64,000 bases of DNA from Dasypus novemcinctus. Lineage: Eukaryota > Chordata > Mammalia > Cingulata > Dasypodidae. The notes under the pieces were generated by a model that saw only the letters and a list, made by a program, of their open reading frames with translations, searched no databases and had not been told where the DNA came from. Below are positions 23,621 to 36,836 of this stretch, piece after piece. How positions within the stretch are numbered: the stretch's first letter is position 1; each line of letters opens with the position of its first letter. Location: NCBI RefSeq assembly GCF_030445035.2, contig NC_080682.1:29308770-29372769 (forward strand). Reading direction: 5' to 3'. Position numbers and translations under genes: made by a program.

Positions 23621-24950
23621 ATTCATGTATCTGTAAATTCATCCTTATATATGCCAAAATGTAATTAATATTTACTTGCATGTTTTGTTTGTGATACATT
23701 TGCTAGAGTCTGTGAAGAACATCAACAGAAATGAATTCCCTTTCTCAGAGAGTTTCTTCAGGAGTGCTCAATATTACACACACACACATATAAGCACACA
23801 TTTACACATATTTTATTTTAAGGGAATTTCATCAAATTTGTCTTCAATTCCTTTCAATATATATTTTAAATGTTGGTGGCTCAACTTAATCCTTTCATTA
23901 CTACTCAATGTTTCATGCACAGTAGAGAAAGTACTAAGAGATACACCTTTTCTAATGGGTCATGTTGTAACAGTGTCTAGGAGATTTCATTTATTGGAGT
24001 TTACATTTAAAAATAATTATTCATACTTGCAATTCTATCTTCATGGGAAAATAAATCTCCTTTTAATAAAAATAGATTCATTATTAGCAAAATTTTTCTA
24101 CTTGATTTAGAGAAATGAAAATATCTATATTTACCACCAAATTGCTTCAGGAATTATTCTGCCGCTAATGACTCATTTTACTACAAACACACAAACATTT
24201 GTATAATGTCTTTGATATTATAGAGTGATACTGTAGCTATTTGTATAGTAATCTCTAATTTTTAAAAGGAAAACATAATCTACTTTTAACATAGACCATA
24301 TTTTTGTAACTCAAAGTAAAAATAATGTCAAATCACAGAAAAATTATCAGATTTAACTAATAACAAAATGGCACAAAGCTCAATGTTACTTAATGGTCCC
24401 ATTAGATCTTGTATCTCACTAAAATGTCCTAACCTTTTCATTGGGGTTTTATTTTCATTATTTCCACACTCTTTCTTACTTTTCTCTTAGGCCATCAGCT
24501 GTCATTTCTTGTGTTCATAAGTCTTAGGAGAATTCACAACCTAACCTCTTAGTGTTTTGCTCTCCATTTGCTGAAAACGGATAAAAGAGAATATCTAGCT
24601 ATACCAAGCATCAATTTAGTGTTTTTCACAGATTTCAGTTTGATGGTTACTCACACAACTTTGGTATGTAATAAATTTCAGGCACTGCTCAGATGCCTCT
24701 TTATTTATCTCCATATAGCTATGTTCTGAATACTCGATGTGTATACATTATATCTTAATACAGTGGTTCAGTTTTCAAGCCAAAAAAGATGAAATGATAA
24801 TTCATGTCTTAAATTTGAACACTGCAAGTGATCAATTATTGTTATTATACTATTGGAGGTTACTGTAATATATTTCCAATTGCTGGAGTAATTGAATGTA
24901 TAAAACCATGCAAATTTGGTTTAATTGCAATAGGCATAGATTATTCCTAG
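23621..24950. other. Unassigned AT-rich DNA
   Basis: This holds a short (CA)n at 23776-23790 and a 144-codon open frame (23676-24110) with no recognisable motif. I treat the frame as chance. Nothing else was recognised. Confidence 0.5.
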
Positions 24951-24965
24951 AAATTTTCTTTTTTT

Positions 24966-25401
24966 TTAAAGATTTATTTACTTATTTATTTCTCTCCCCT
25001 CTCTCCCCCCCAGTTGTCTGTTGTCTGTTCTCTTGTTCTCTGTGTCTATTTGCTGCATCTTCTTTGTCTGCTTCTGTTGTTGTGTCTGCTTCTGTTGTTG
25101 TCAGTGGCACGGGAATCTGTTTCTTTTTGTTGCATCATCTTATTGTGTCAGCTCTCCGTGTGTGTGGCACCATTCCTGGGCAGGCTGCACTTTCTTTTGC
25201 ACTGGGCGGCTTCCTTATGGGGTGCACTCCTTGCACGTGGGGCTCCCCTACGTGGGGGACATCCCTGCGTGGCAGGGCACTCCTTGCGTGCATCAGCATT
25301 GCATAGGCCAGATCCACACGGGTCAAGGAGGCCTGAGGTTTGAACCGCGGAACTCCCATGTGGTAGACGGACACCCTAACCACTGGGCAAAGTCTGCCGC
25401 C
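24966..25401 (-). mobile_element. DAS-type SINE
   Basis: The tail is at the left (TTTAAAGATTTATTTACTT) and the tRNA head at the right (ending ..CCACTGGGCAAAGTCTGCC). The body holds a small internal duplication of the 'ctgcttctgttgttgt' unit (25067-25100). Confidence 0.9.
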
Positions 25402-26970
25402 ACTATAAATTGTTTTCTATTTACACTTCCCTGTGGATCATTATTCACATTTTTGTTTCTCAAACTCTAGATTAATTGATTCATCATTAGAATGGCAGTG
25501 GTATAGAATACAGAGTCTACTGGGGCCTAAATTGGGGAGGCTGCCAGTCAAAGTAATTATGGGTCATTTGTTCAACTCATGTCATTTCCAAAGTCAACAG
25601 GTCAACTTGTCAACTTATGAATGAATTCTATTAGCTCTTTTCATATTAAATCATACTAAATCACAAAGTGAACAGCTAAAGAACTTTCCTTCTCACATCT
25701 GAGCACATAAGGTAGTAGTGTACCTGGGGACTGACCATTACAATAGAAAAACAGAAATCTAGATCTTTCAGGAATTGTATAAAATGACTTGCTATAATCT
25801 ATTTCCTTGTAGAATGAAGATGCTAATTCTGATCTAAGAAAACTGGAATAGATATTGAAGGATAAACTATGTTAATAATATTTAATCTTTAAAACATAAT
25901 GGCTAAATGGTTGCTCATATTATTTTGTTTGGAAGTCTAATTAGTTGACAATCCATGTTTTTCTATTTCTTCAGAAACTCTAATACGGTTGCTAAGAGTA
26001 ATTCAGAAGAAAACAATAAGAAAGCATTTTTTTTCAATGCTTTACATTTGTTTAGTATTGTTGACAGTGCATTCAGTGAAATAACTAAATATCTACTATC
26101 TTTATCATAATTAAAGCAGCAGTAGAGAACAGTAAGTAAATATTATTGTGAAAATTTTAAAAAAATCTTTCCACCTAGATGGAATACTTATATAAGATAG
26201 GAAACAATGAACTTAGAGTAAAATAAAATTCTTTCCTGAATAGTTCTAACAAATAAATTGTGTCAAAGAGTTACCAGTATGATCATTCAAAGTTTCATTT
26301 ATTAGCCCGTGTATGGCACTGGTTCTAAGAAAGACTTTATTAGTTATTTATTGCAGTATATTTTTTATTTTTCATGAATTCGCCCCATAGGAATTTCAAA
26401 TCAGTTTTGAGGACATATAACATTATGTAAAATATTTAAATTTATAATATAAGACAAGCTACAGTTTTACTATACTGACATGGATCCTATCAGAGAAAAT
26501 CCATATGAATTAGAATTAACGATAGAAGGAAAAGGAAGCCACATTCCAATATCCATCTGGGAAAGATAAGTTCAGGATTATTTAGAAGAATTGCTAATAG
26601 CAGGTAAAATATTCATCTGATTAGTGAAAATAAAAGAGTTGGAGAGAAAAAGAAATGTTCAAATGAGGCAAATTTTAGAAGTCTATTAATAGGAAATTAA
26701 AAAATGAAACAAATTAGAATCCTTAACCAACTATTGTAATTTATGAAATATTTTGGTATATTAAAAATTTTGATTTAATTAAAAATGTGTTAATGCCTTG
26801 ATTGGGACACCAAATGGCTTTTTTTTATTTTAAAAGATTTGTTAGAGGAGGAGTTGATATGAACATTAGCTGAAGGGAGGTTGAGATAAAATAGTTGATG
26901 TAGATGAAGTAAAAGCTTAAATAAAAGAAATAAAATACAAAATATTAGGAATATAATGAAATCAATTTAT
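25402..26970. other. Unassigned AT-rich DNA
   Basis: About 1.6 kb without a gene, SINE, LTR or L1 block that I can recognise. Confidence 0.5.
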
Positions 26971-26975
26971 TATCC

Positions 26976-29950
26976 TTTTTTGTTTTTTGTTTTGTCTTTA
27001 TTTTCTTAATGTTTCATTAAAAAAATATGATGTCCCCATATACCCCCCACCCCCTCACTCCACTCCTCCCCCCATAACAACAACCTCCTCCATCATCATG
27101 AGACATTCATTGCACTTGGTGAATACATCTCTGAGTACCACTGCACCTCATGGTCAATGGTCCACACCATAGCCCACACTCTCCCACAGTCCGCCCAGTG
27201 GGCCATGGGAGGACATACAATGCCTGGTAACTGCCCCTGCAGCACCACCCAGGACAACTCCAAGTCCTGAGAATGCCCCCACATCACATCTCTTCCTCCC
27301 ACTCCGTAGCCCCAGCAGCCACCATGGCCACTTTCTCCACACCAATGCCACATTTTCTTAGATTAATAATCACAATAGTTCATGAATAGAATATCAGTAA
27401 GCCCTCTCTAATCCATACTCTATTACCCCATCCTGTGGACCTTGGAATGGTTGTGTCTACTCCGCATCTATAACAAGAGGGGGCTTAGATTCCACATGGA
27501 TGTTGGATGCAATTCTCCTGCTTTCAGTTGTAGGCACTCTTGGATCCCTGGTGTGGTGGTTGACCTTCTTCACCTCCATGTTAGCTGAGTGGGGTAAGTC
27601 CAATAAACCAGAGTGTAGGAGTTGCTATTCTTTTGAGGCTCAGGGCCTGGCTATCACATGATCAATCCAGAGATTCAGTTCCCCTTGGTATACATTAAAC
27701 CCCAGGACTACAGATCTGGTAAAAGTAACCAGAGTGGCTTGTGAACAAAGATCACATCCAGCTCCATCACACAGAAACACAAACTCCAAAGTAGGACCAA
27801 CTGACATGGCACTGAACTCCCTCTGCCATAACCATAGAACCTGCGGGTCTCTGTAGCCCTCAGAAGAACCAATAGCTGAGGTTGTGTCTACTTTATCTGT
27901 CTCTGGGACTCTGCAGAATTGTGCATAAGGGCAACACCTCTGATAACTTCCTGGCTCTTTTTGGAGACTCATAGTCATATAAACTCATTTGTCCTTTCCA
28001 TTTTCCCCTTTTCTTCAGGTCAAAAAGCATTTTTAATTCCTGGTATTTTATATAGACTGAAATATTCTGCTGCTCTGAGTTGACCCTTTTATTCAAGGTC
28101 ATTTTCTAGTTACATCATCAGCTAGTCCTTGGTAATAATACCTCGGCACCAGGGAGTCTCATCCCTGGGAGTCATGACCACAGTGGGGGTTAGTCAACAC
28201 ATTTACATGCTGAGTTTGGCTTCAAGACTGGCCACATTTGAGCCACATGGAGGCTCTCAGGAGGTAACTAATGCTTAGGCACCCTGCAGCTCTAGGCCTT
28301 TTTCTTATTTCAGGTGTACAGGCTCACAAGGATAGTCATTAGCATCAAGGACTCATGGTTGGACCTTTCTTCTTTTTTGGTCTTTGTTGTTGCATTTGGG
28401 GGATTGTTGCTGTTCCTTTAAGGAATGCGATAGAGCTCCCCTGGCTAGGAACTCAGCACTCCCTCAGTTGTTGTTTTTAATTTTAACCACTATGAAAATA
28501 TCCAAACATTTTTATGTACCCTGGATATATGCCCTGGAGAACTCCCTGCCAACCATGTGTCCCCTGTCAATAACATCCCACACCAGTATTCCTCCGCTGC
28601 CATTGTTGAACCTCTCTGTGATCCAAAACTTCTTAAAAAATGAAGCCCAATATATTACCAGGTTCCATTAATAGTAAAATGGAATATAGTGATGAGTTTA
28701 AATGTTAGATATAGAATACATATTAATTTAGAAAAATTAAGGTAAAAATAAATTGGAGTATCAATAAAATAAAAAATGCAAAAGCTTTGTTTTTGATGTT
28801 TTGCCTTCCATCACTGCAATAAGTGTTGCCATATATGCAAATTGGCAAGGCATCTTCTTCCATGTTTTCCTCAGTGTCTACATCCTTTCTTTTCCTTTTT
28901 TCCCTAATTATTTAGTTTATCCTCACAAAAGTTTTAGATCACAGTAATTCATATATACAATATACAGTACATATTAAACATATTCAACATAAAGCTCTTT
29001 TCCCTTCCACAGCAATAACATTTTTACATATTCATACTATATTTACTGAAACTGATGTACAGGTATTGAGACAATAGCTTTCAAACAAGGTAACATTTGG
29101 GTTTACATTGTGGTTTATATTTTTGACTATAAAATTTTCTAAATTTTTAGTTATCTTATGTTTTACATTATGATTTACATTTTAGCCTATCAGCCCCTAT
29201 ATATTTTGGGTATAATTTATGATGTCTTATATCCATCCTTGCATAATCTTGTGGAACACTTCTATTGCCCCACAATTACACTGATTCTATCTATTCAATA
29301 CCTCTTTTCCCTTCCCCTCAAGGCCCACAGTGAGAGTCAATCTTCATTGCTTGAAGGGCCATGTTCAGAGACACTTGCAACAATGTTGAGGGCTTGACAT
29401 GCTCAACTGCACTAATGCATTGGGAGCCACCATTTCTCTCGAGAGATACAATTCCTCTATTTAAGAACATCTGTCCTCCCCGGGATGTGGGTATACCTTC
29501 ACTCTTATTATATGGGTCCCTATTCAGTGATATAGTCCACTATGGCAAAATGAGCACTCACACACTCCCTAGAAGCCTGTCCTTTGTCAGATTACCCCAT
29601 TTAAGCATCTTAAACAGGTAACCTTCCTTACTATACTTTTGAAAATATTTTCTCAGCATTATACTCTCAACCAAATACCTGACAATCTCCTATGTTCATA
29701 TTCCACCCCCCCCCCCAATTTCTTGGGCAATATTACCCATCCTCACATCCCTAGCCCCCCTCAAGCCCACAAAGCCCCACCCAAAGGTAACCCTATGCCC
29801 CCATTTTATCCCTTCCTTGTACAAATACTTACCTCTATCTTATCATAGATTTCACCCATGTAGGTGTCAGCTTACATCCTTCCTCTACCCCCCAATTTTC
29901 TGTAAGCCTATCTTCCAGTCTCTAGCTCTCTGAGGCAGCTTGCTTATTTC
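26976..29950 (-). other. Very long L1 3' UTR
   Basis: From the end of ORF2 to the A-rich tail there is about 3 kb of non-coding sequence. Parts of it recur at 390-1341, 7280-7471, 7974-9180, 58251-58379, 60190-61996 and 63470-64000, always ending in the same G-rich tract (C-rich here, 27040-27075) next to TATTTTTTTAATG. Recurrence of fixed 3' ends with variable 5' ends is the signature of L1 truncation. Confidence 0.8.
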
Positions 29951-32900
29951 GTATCATTGAGGTCATGTAGTATTTGTCCTTCAATGCCTGGGTTGCTTCA
30001 CTCAACATAAGGTTCTCAAGATTCATCCATGTTATCACGTGTGTTTGTAGTGTATTTGTTCTTAAAGCTGAGTAGTATTCCATTGTATGTATTTATCCAT
30101 TCATCTGTTGATGGGCATTTGGGTTGATTCCAACTTTTGGCAATAGTGAACAATGCTGCTATGAACATTGTTGTGCATATATCCGTTTGTGTCCTTGTTT
30201 TCAGATCTTCTGGGTTTATACCCAGCAGTGGATTGCTGGGTCATATGGCAAATCTATAGCTAGTTTTTTGAGAAACTGCCAAACTGTCCTCGAGAATGGC
30301 TGGATACTTCTGCATTCCCACCAGCAGTGGAAGAGTGTTCCCATTTCTCCACATCCTCTCCAGCATTTGTAGTCTTCTTTTTTTTCATAGCTGCCAATCT
30401 TATGGGAGTAAGATGGTATCTCATTGAAGTTTTGATTTGCATTTCCCTAATAGCTAGAGATTTGGAGCATTTTTTCATGTGCTTTTTGGCAATTTGTATT
30501 TCTTCCTTGGAGAAGTGTTTGTTTAAATCTTTTTTCCATTTTTTAAGTGGGTTGTTTGTATTTTTATTTTCGAGATATAGGAGTTCTTTCTATATGCAGG
30601 TTATAAGTCTCCTATCAGATACATGGTTACCAATTATTTTCTCACATTGTGTAGGCTCTCTTTTCACTCTCTTGACAAACTCTTTTTAGGTGCAGAAGGC
30701 TTTAATTTTGAAGAAGACCCATTTATCTATTTGTTCTTTTTCTTCTCGTGCTTTTGGTGTGAAGTTCATGAAGTCATTTCCTATGAAAAGGTCATATAGA
30801 TGCTTCCCTACACTGCTTTCCAAAGTCTTTATGGTCTTGTCTCTTATATTTAGGTCTTTGAGCCATCTTGAGTTGATTTTTGTGTAAAGTGTGAGATGAT
30901 AATCCTCTTTAATTCTTTTACATATGGATATCCAGTTCTCCAGACACCATTTGTTCAATAGGCATTTCTCTCCCAGTTGAGAGGGTTTGGTGGCTTTATT
31001 GAATATTATATGACTATATATATGAGGATCTATATCAGAACTCTCAATTCGGTTCCATTGGTCTGTGTGTCTCTCCTTGTGCCAATACAATGTGTTTTCA
31101 CTACTGTAGCTTTGTAGTATGTTTTGAAGTAAGGTATTGTGGTTCCTTCAATTTCGTTTTTCTTTTTCAATATGTGTTTGGCTATTTGAGGCCTCTTTCC
31201 AAATAAATTTCATAGCTAGTTTATCTAGTTCATTAAAGAATGCTGTGTTGATTTTTATTGGGATTGTGTTGAATGTGTAGATCAATTCTGGTAGGATAGA
31301 CATCTTAATACTATTTAGTCTTCCTATCCATGAACAGGGAATATTCTTCCACTTATTTAGGTCTTCTTTGATTTCCTTGAACAGAGTTGTGTAGGTCTTT
31401 GTCTATAATTTTTTTACATCTTTAGTTAAATTTATTCCTAGGGATTTGATTTTTTAAATTTACTATTGTAAATGGTATTTGTTTCTTGATTTCTTCCTGA
31501 GATTGCTCATTATTGGTGTGCAGAAATGCTACTGAATTTTGCGCATTGATCTTATAACCTGCAACTTTACTAAACTCATTTATGAGTTCTAGAAGCTTTG
31601 TTGTAGACCTCTCAGGGTTTTCTATGTATAGGATCATGTCATCTGCAAATAATGAAATTTTGACTTCTTTCTTTCCAATTTGAATGCATTTTATATCTTG
31701 TTCTTGCCTAAGTGCTTGAGCAAGTACTTCTAAGACAATGTTAAATAGAAGAGGTGACAGTGGTCATCCTTGTCTTGTTCCTGATTTTAGAGGGAAAGAT
31801 TTTAGGACTTCACCATTGTAAACGATGTTGGCTGTGCGTTTTTCATTCATACTCTTTATCATGTTCAGAAAATGTCCTTGTATTCCAATCATTTGCAGTG
31901 TTTTTATCAAGAAAGGGTGCTGTATTTTGTCAAATATTTTTTCTGCATCTATAAATATAATCATGTGATTTTTCTCCTTCAATCTGTTTATATGGTATAT
32001 TACATTGATTGATTTTCTTATGTTGAACCATCCTTGCATACCCAGAATGAATCTCACTTGGTCATGGTGTAGGATTCATTTAATGTTTTGTTGAATATGG
32101 TTAGCAAATATTTAGTTGAGGATTTTTGCATCTAGGTTCATTAGAGAAATTGGTCTGTAATTTTCCTTTCTTGTGGTGTCTTTGTTTGGCTTTGATACTA
32201 AGGTAATGTTGGCATCATAGAATGAGTTAGGTAATGTTCCTTCTGTTTCAATTTTTTGGAAGAGTTTCAGCAAGATTGGCTTTAGTTCTTTCTGGAATGT
32301 TTTGTAGAATTCACCTGTGAAGCCATCTTGCCCTGGGCTCTTCTTAGTTGGGAGGTTTTTAATGACTGATTCTATCTCTTTACTTGTGATTGGTTTGTTG
32401 AGATCATCAATTTCTCCTTTCATCAATATAGGCTGCTTATATGTTTCTAGGAATTTGTCCATTTCTTCTGAATTGTCATTTTTGTTGGAATATAGTTTTT
32501 CAAAGTATCCTCTTATGATAGTCTTTATTTCTGTGAGGTCAGTGGTGATATCTCCTTTCTCATTTCTTAATTTGTATATTTGGATCTTCTCTCTTTTTTT
32601 CTTTTTTATTCTAGCTAAGGGTTTGTCAGTTTTATTGGTTTTCTTAAAGAACTCGCTCTTGGATTTGTTTATCTTTTCAAGTGCTTTCTTATTTTCTATT
32701 TGGTTCTGCTCTTATCTTTGTTCTTTCTTTCTTTCTTCTTCCTGTGGGGTTATTTTGTTGTTTTTTACTAATTCCTCCAAATGTGCAGTTAGTTCTTCAA
32801 TTTTTGCTCTTTCTTCTTTTTTGATGTATGAATTTATGGCTATAAATTTCCCTCTCAGTACTGCTTTTGCTGCATCCTATAAATTTTGGTATGTTGTGTT

Positions 32901-33705
32901 ATCATTTTCATTAGTTTCAAGGTAGTTATTAATTTCTTTTGAGATTTCCTCCTTCACCCACTGTTTTTCTAAGAGTGTGCTGTTTAATTTCCTTGGTGTG
33001 AAATCTGGGCCTCTGGCCCTTGCAGATTTCCAGCTTCACTCCATTGTAGTCAGAGATATTATTTTGTATGATTTTGATCTTTCTTAATTCATTGAGCCTT
33101 TCTTTGTGGCCTAGCATATGGTTTATCTTTGAGAATGATCCATGTGCACTTGAGGAAAATGTATATCCTACAGTATTCAGGTGTAATGATGTGTATATGT
33201 CTATTAGGTCCAGCTCCTCTAATATACTGTTCAGAGTTTTTGTTTCTTTATTGGTTCTCTTTTGAGATGTTCTGTCCAGAGTTGATAGTGGTGTATTAAA
33301 GTCCCCCACGATATGTGTAGAGGCATCTATTCTTTCTTTTTTCCAGTGTTTGCCTCACAGATTTGGAGGTGCCCTTGTTAGGAGCATAAATTTTTATGAT
33401 TGTTCATTCTTCTTGAAAGATTATCCCTTTCACTAATATGAAGTATCCATCTTTGTCTCTCACAATTGTTTTGCATTTAAAGTCTATTTTGTCTGGTATT
33501 AATATAGCTACTCCTGCCCTGTTTTATTTTTTGCTTGTAAGATTGTTTTCCAGCCATTCACTTTCAGGCTCCTTGAATCCCTGGGTCTAAGGTGCGTTGC
33601 TTGTAGACAGCCTATAAATGGGTTATATTTCCTTATCCATTCTGCCAATCTGTGTCTCTTGACAGGTAAATTTAATCCATTAATATTCAGTGTTATTACT
33701 CTCAA
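29950..33705 (-). pseudogene. L1 ORF2 (endonuclease/reverse transcriptase), broken
   Basis: N-terminal MRVITLNINGLNLPVKRHRL starts at 33705. The endonuclease motif GDFNTPLS lies near 33305 and KINHMLGHKERL near 33130; the usual SDHNG is seen as SDYNG near 33010. The RT region has [16 protein letters not shown] near 32390, [10 protein letters not shown] near 32325, [10 protein letters not shown] near 32145 and [13 protein letters not shown] near 31945. The catalytic FADD motif is encoded near 31650-31660. The C-terminal part includes [11 protein letters not shown] near 31085. ORF2p nicks target DNA and reverse-transcribes L1 RNA. Several frameshifts and stops break this copy, so no enzyme is expected. 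Confidence 0.85.
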
Positions 33706-33896
33706 GGAATTACTTACATTAGCTGTATTTTCTTTGCATTTGTATATATCATGATTTTTCCCTCATTTTGTCTTTTTAGTTGTTCTTACAGTCTCCTCCA
33801 ACTCTGTCTCTCCTGTTTGTTTTCTCTCCTCAGATAGAACTCCAATTAGTATTTCTTAAAGGGCAGGTTTCTTATTGTCATACTCTTAGTTTCTGT

Positions 33897-34750
33897 TTAT
33901 CTGTGAATATTGTGACTTCTCCATGATTTTTGAATGTCAGCTTTGCTAGATAGAGTATTCTTTGCTGGAATTTTTTTTTCTTTTAGTATCTTGACTATGT
34001 CATACCACTGCCTTCTCGTTTCCTTGGTTTCAGGTGAGAAATCAGCACTTATTAAACCTCCTTTGTATATGGTGATTTTCTTTTCTCTTGCCACATTAAG
34101 TACTTTCTCTTTGTCTTGAGCCTTGGACAATTTGACAAATATACGTCTTGGGGTAGGTCTGTTGGGATTTATACTGTTTAGAGTGTGTTGCACATGCTGG
34201 ACATGTACAGCCATCTCCCTCAATAGGTTTGGGGAGTTTTCAGCCATTATGCCCTCCAATACCCATTCTGTCCTCTTTCCTTTTCTTTTCTCTTCTGGGA
34301 TGCCTATAATGCATATGTTTGTGCATTTGGATTTGTCATTCAAATCCTTAATTCTATGCTGAAATTTTTATATTTTTTTATCTATCAATGCTGTGCTCTA
34401 TTTGCCTTCAGATACACTGTCTTCCACATCACTAATTATTTCCTCTGTCTCTCAAATCAGCTGTTATTTGCTGGGAGTGTAACTTTGATTTCTTGGATTG
34501 TGCCATTCATCATTACCATAACTGCTATCTTTTTGAGTATGTTAACAATTTCTTCAATTTGCTTTCCAAGTGTTTTCTTAATATCTTTAATCTCTTTCTT
34601 CATTTCACTTTATTGGTCCATGATATTTGTTTGGAGAGCTTTGATTGGTTGTTTGATGTTCTTCTCCTCTTCTTTTTTAGTTTCCTTGAATTGGGCCATG
34701 TCTTCCTGATTATTTGTATGGTTTGTAGCTTTTTGTGGTTGTCTGGTCAT
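33897..34750 (-). pseudogene. L1 ORF1 (RNA-binding chaperone), broken
   Basis: The N-terminal half encodes a Lys/Glu/Gln-rich, coiled-coil-like stretch (34420-34750; for example MAQFKETKKEEEKNIKQ). An uninterrupted stretch at 33897-34343 carries the RRM-type part: NICIIGIPEEKRKGK, TPRRIFVKLSKAQDKEKVL and SPETKETRRQWYDIVKILKEK. These match the ORF1p order of RRM then C-terminal domain. The upstream half contains in-frame stops. The natural protein trimerises and binds L1 RNA. Confidence 0.8.
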
Positions 34751-34859
34751 CATTTTATCTTTATGGGTTTGTTCAGTTGATTAGCTTCTCTCTCTATTCT
34801 CAGGTTTTATTTAGGTGCTGTTTTTGTGTGTTTGTAAATTTTCTCTTTGGCACTGTTCT

Positions 34860-36836
34860 TCTTATTCTATTTCCTCATTGTTGTCTAAGTTCCCTTGAAG
34901 GACAAAGATTAGAACCAGGGAAAGCGAAAGAGGTAAGAAAAGAAAGAGTATTATAGTAGTATTGATAGTAAAAGTTAGCAGAACCATATAAGACCTAGGA
35001 GGATGAATATTAAACTCATATAAGCAGTTTAGATTTAATAGGGATAAAAAAGTGGAGTACCTACAATGAAATGGGAAACTGAATTTGGAGAAGAATATAG
35101 TATGAATTAAAAGGCCAACATAATCAGGAAAGAGGGAAAGAGAAAAGAAAGGACAATAATATAAAAAGTTAATAAAAGATAGAAAATAGAATAGAAGTGT
35201 TAGAAATAAAAAGCCAGAAAACTTGGGGGCTAAACAAAGAGAGGTTGAAAGAGGTGGAATGTAAGAGCAACAACAGAAGGTGGAAGATACAAGGTGTAGG
35301 AAGGAAAAGAGATAGCAGTGGTAGGCAAAATCAGTACACACAGAAAAGAGGAAATTGTGGAACAAGAAAGCACAGCAAACAACAAACAAGCCAGCAGCAC
35401 CTAAAAGAAAACAAGAGAAAGAAAAGGAAAGAAAAAGAAAAAGGATGTAGGGTAAAGAGGAAGGAAAGACAAAACAAAACAAAACAAAACCCATACAAGC
35501 CCTCAAGCAAGGAGTTAACCAGATCTTAAAAAAAACAGTCATCCCTCTTATGCCCCTGTGGAACTTGTCAGGTTGCTCATATTTAACATCAGTTACCCTG
35601 TGGCTCTCTCCCTGTGGATTTTCAGGTGGGTTTCAGTAAGTAAACTAAGTTAAATTGAGTAACAAAAGTGTTTTTTTTTTTTTAAGGAATAATAAGGGAC
35701 CTAACAAAAGCTAATACAAGGATAAAGTCTCTGTTTTCCCTGTTTCAAAATATCAGCTAGATGTTTAATATCCCAGTGTGTCACTACTCTAAGAGGAGCC
35801 AGGAAATGAATCAGAGACCTTGCACATTCAAGCCTGAAACTCCTCCACTGAGCCAAACCCTCCTTTTGGGTTGACCATCTCCTCAAAAAGAGTCTCCTTC
35901 CTGAGGTAGATTTCTCTTTGCAATTGAATGAACTGATTAGGAATCTGTCCTTCCCCCTTTCTCCCTTCCTCACTTCCCTCCCTCCCAGGACAGCAGGAAG
36001 CCCAGGTGAGAGCTCCCCTCCAAAATTCAAATGGAATCCTGGTGAACCAATTCAACACAGAAAATAATGACTCTCAGTCTCTTTGTGAGAGAGCACCCAC
36101 ACCTTACTAGGAACCCTAAATATGCTCTTGGAAGCCTGCCAAGCACTTCCTACTGTCCTCCTCCCTTATGTGTTTGCCACAGGACTAGTTAATTGCCTGA
36201 CTCCACCTTCTCCCAGGCCAATTTTCCCTTATCCCAGGGAGTTTGGTTAAATCAGGCTGCCTCAACAGATTCACCTCTCACCTCTTACTAGTTTCTCCTC
36301 AAGCCAGCTGGTATGCTCCCCAAAGCTCAAAAAGGGGAGGGGCGGTCCAGACAACTGAACCCACACTCATTGGACCCCTGTGCATCCTTCAGAACCCTCC
36401 CATACTTGGAGTTTGTCCAAGACCAGTGGGTTTTGGGGAATGCTGGGGTTTGGGGCTCAGCGAGTGCTGGGTTTGGGAAAAATGGGTTTGGGGAACACGG
36501 GGTTTGGATGATGCGGGTTTGGGGATGGCAGGGTTCTGGGACTGTTGCTGTGTGACTGGCGGGGTTCAGGGAATGCCACAACTTCCTGCCCTAAGGGAGA
36601 GGCTTAGCTTTCCCACAGCACCACAAGCACCAGAAACCCATAGTTTTACCTTGAATATTAACTCTTTTTGTCATACTCTAGCCATATCAATGTCCAGAAG
36701 CCTCCTGCTTTGTGGGTTCCCCGAAAAAGCTCACTCAGGCAGGATTTTGTCCCCACTCAGCTGTTCTGTTTTGTTTTTTTTTAGGAGAGATGATGTGGGT
36801 GCACTTACTCTGATGCCATTTTGCCCTGCCTTCTGA
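34860..36836 (-). promoter_or_regulatory. L1 5' UTR
   Basis: About 2 kb of non-coding sequence precedes ORF1 on the minus strand. It includes a purine-rich stretch (35200-35500 as read on plus), a (T)n at 35671-35683 and a GGGTTTGGG-like set of short direct repeats at 36428-36545. The 35940-36420 part matches the antisense fragment at 6840-7973. Promoter activity is inferred from position only. Confidence 0.6.
36428..36545. repeat. Degenerate short tandem repeat, GGGTTTGGG-type
   Basis: Repeated 'gggtttggg(g/a)' units ('ggggtttggggctca', 'ctgggtttgggaaaaatgggtttgggg', 'cggggtttgga', 'cgggtttggggatgg') give an irregular 15-20 bp period and G-run spacing able to form a G-quadruplex. Confidence 0.7.

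Larger units (their letters stand above)
26976..36836 (-). mobile_element. Near full-length L1, about 9.86 kb
   Basis: On the minus strand the 5' end near 36836 reads GGCAGGGCAAAATGGCATCAG, like other L1 starts. The 5' UTR runs to about 34860, ORF1 from about 34750 to 33897, and ORF2 from 33705 to about 29950. The 3' UTR is about 3 kb, ending in an AATAAAGACAAAAC-type tail at 26976-27010. It is longer than the usual 6-7 kb of L1, because of the long UTRs. Both ORFs are interrupted by stops and shifts, but the overall order is intact and no large insertion lies within it. Flanking duplications were not resolved. Confidence 0.85.

Noticed and set aside
23676-24110. 144-codon open frame in AT-rich DNA
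   Set aside because: No motif, no codon bias, low-complexity start and no splice or promoter context; chance is the simplest reading.
34862-35542. 226-codon frame rich in Phe/Leu/Ser
   Set aside because: It lies in the pyrimidine-rich strand of the L1 5' UTR; the composition explains both its length and its residues.
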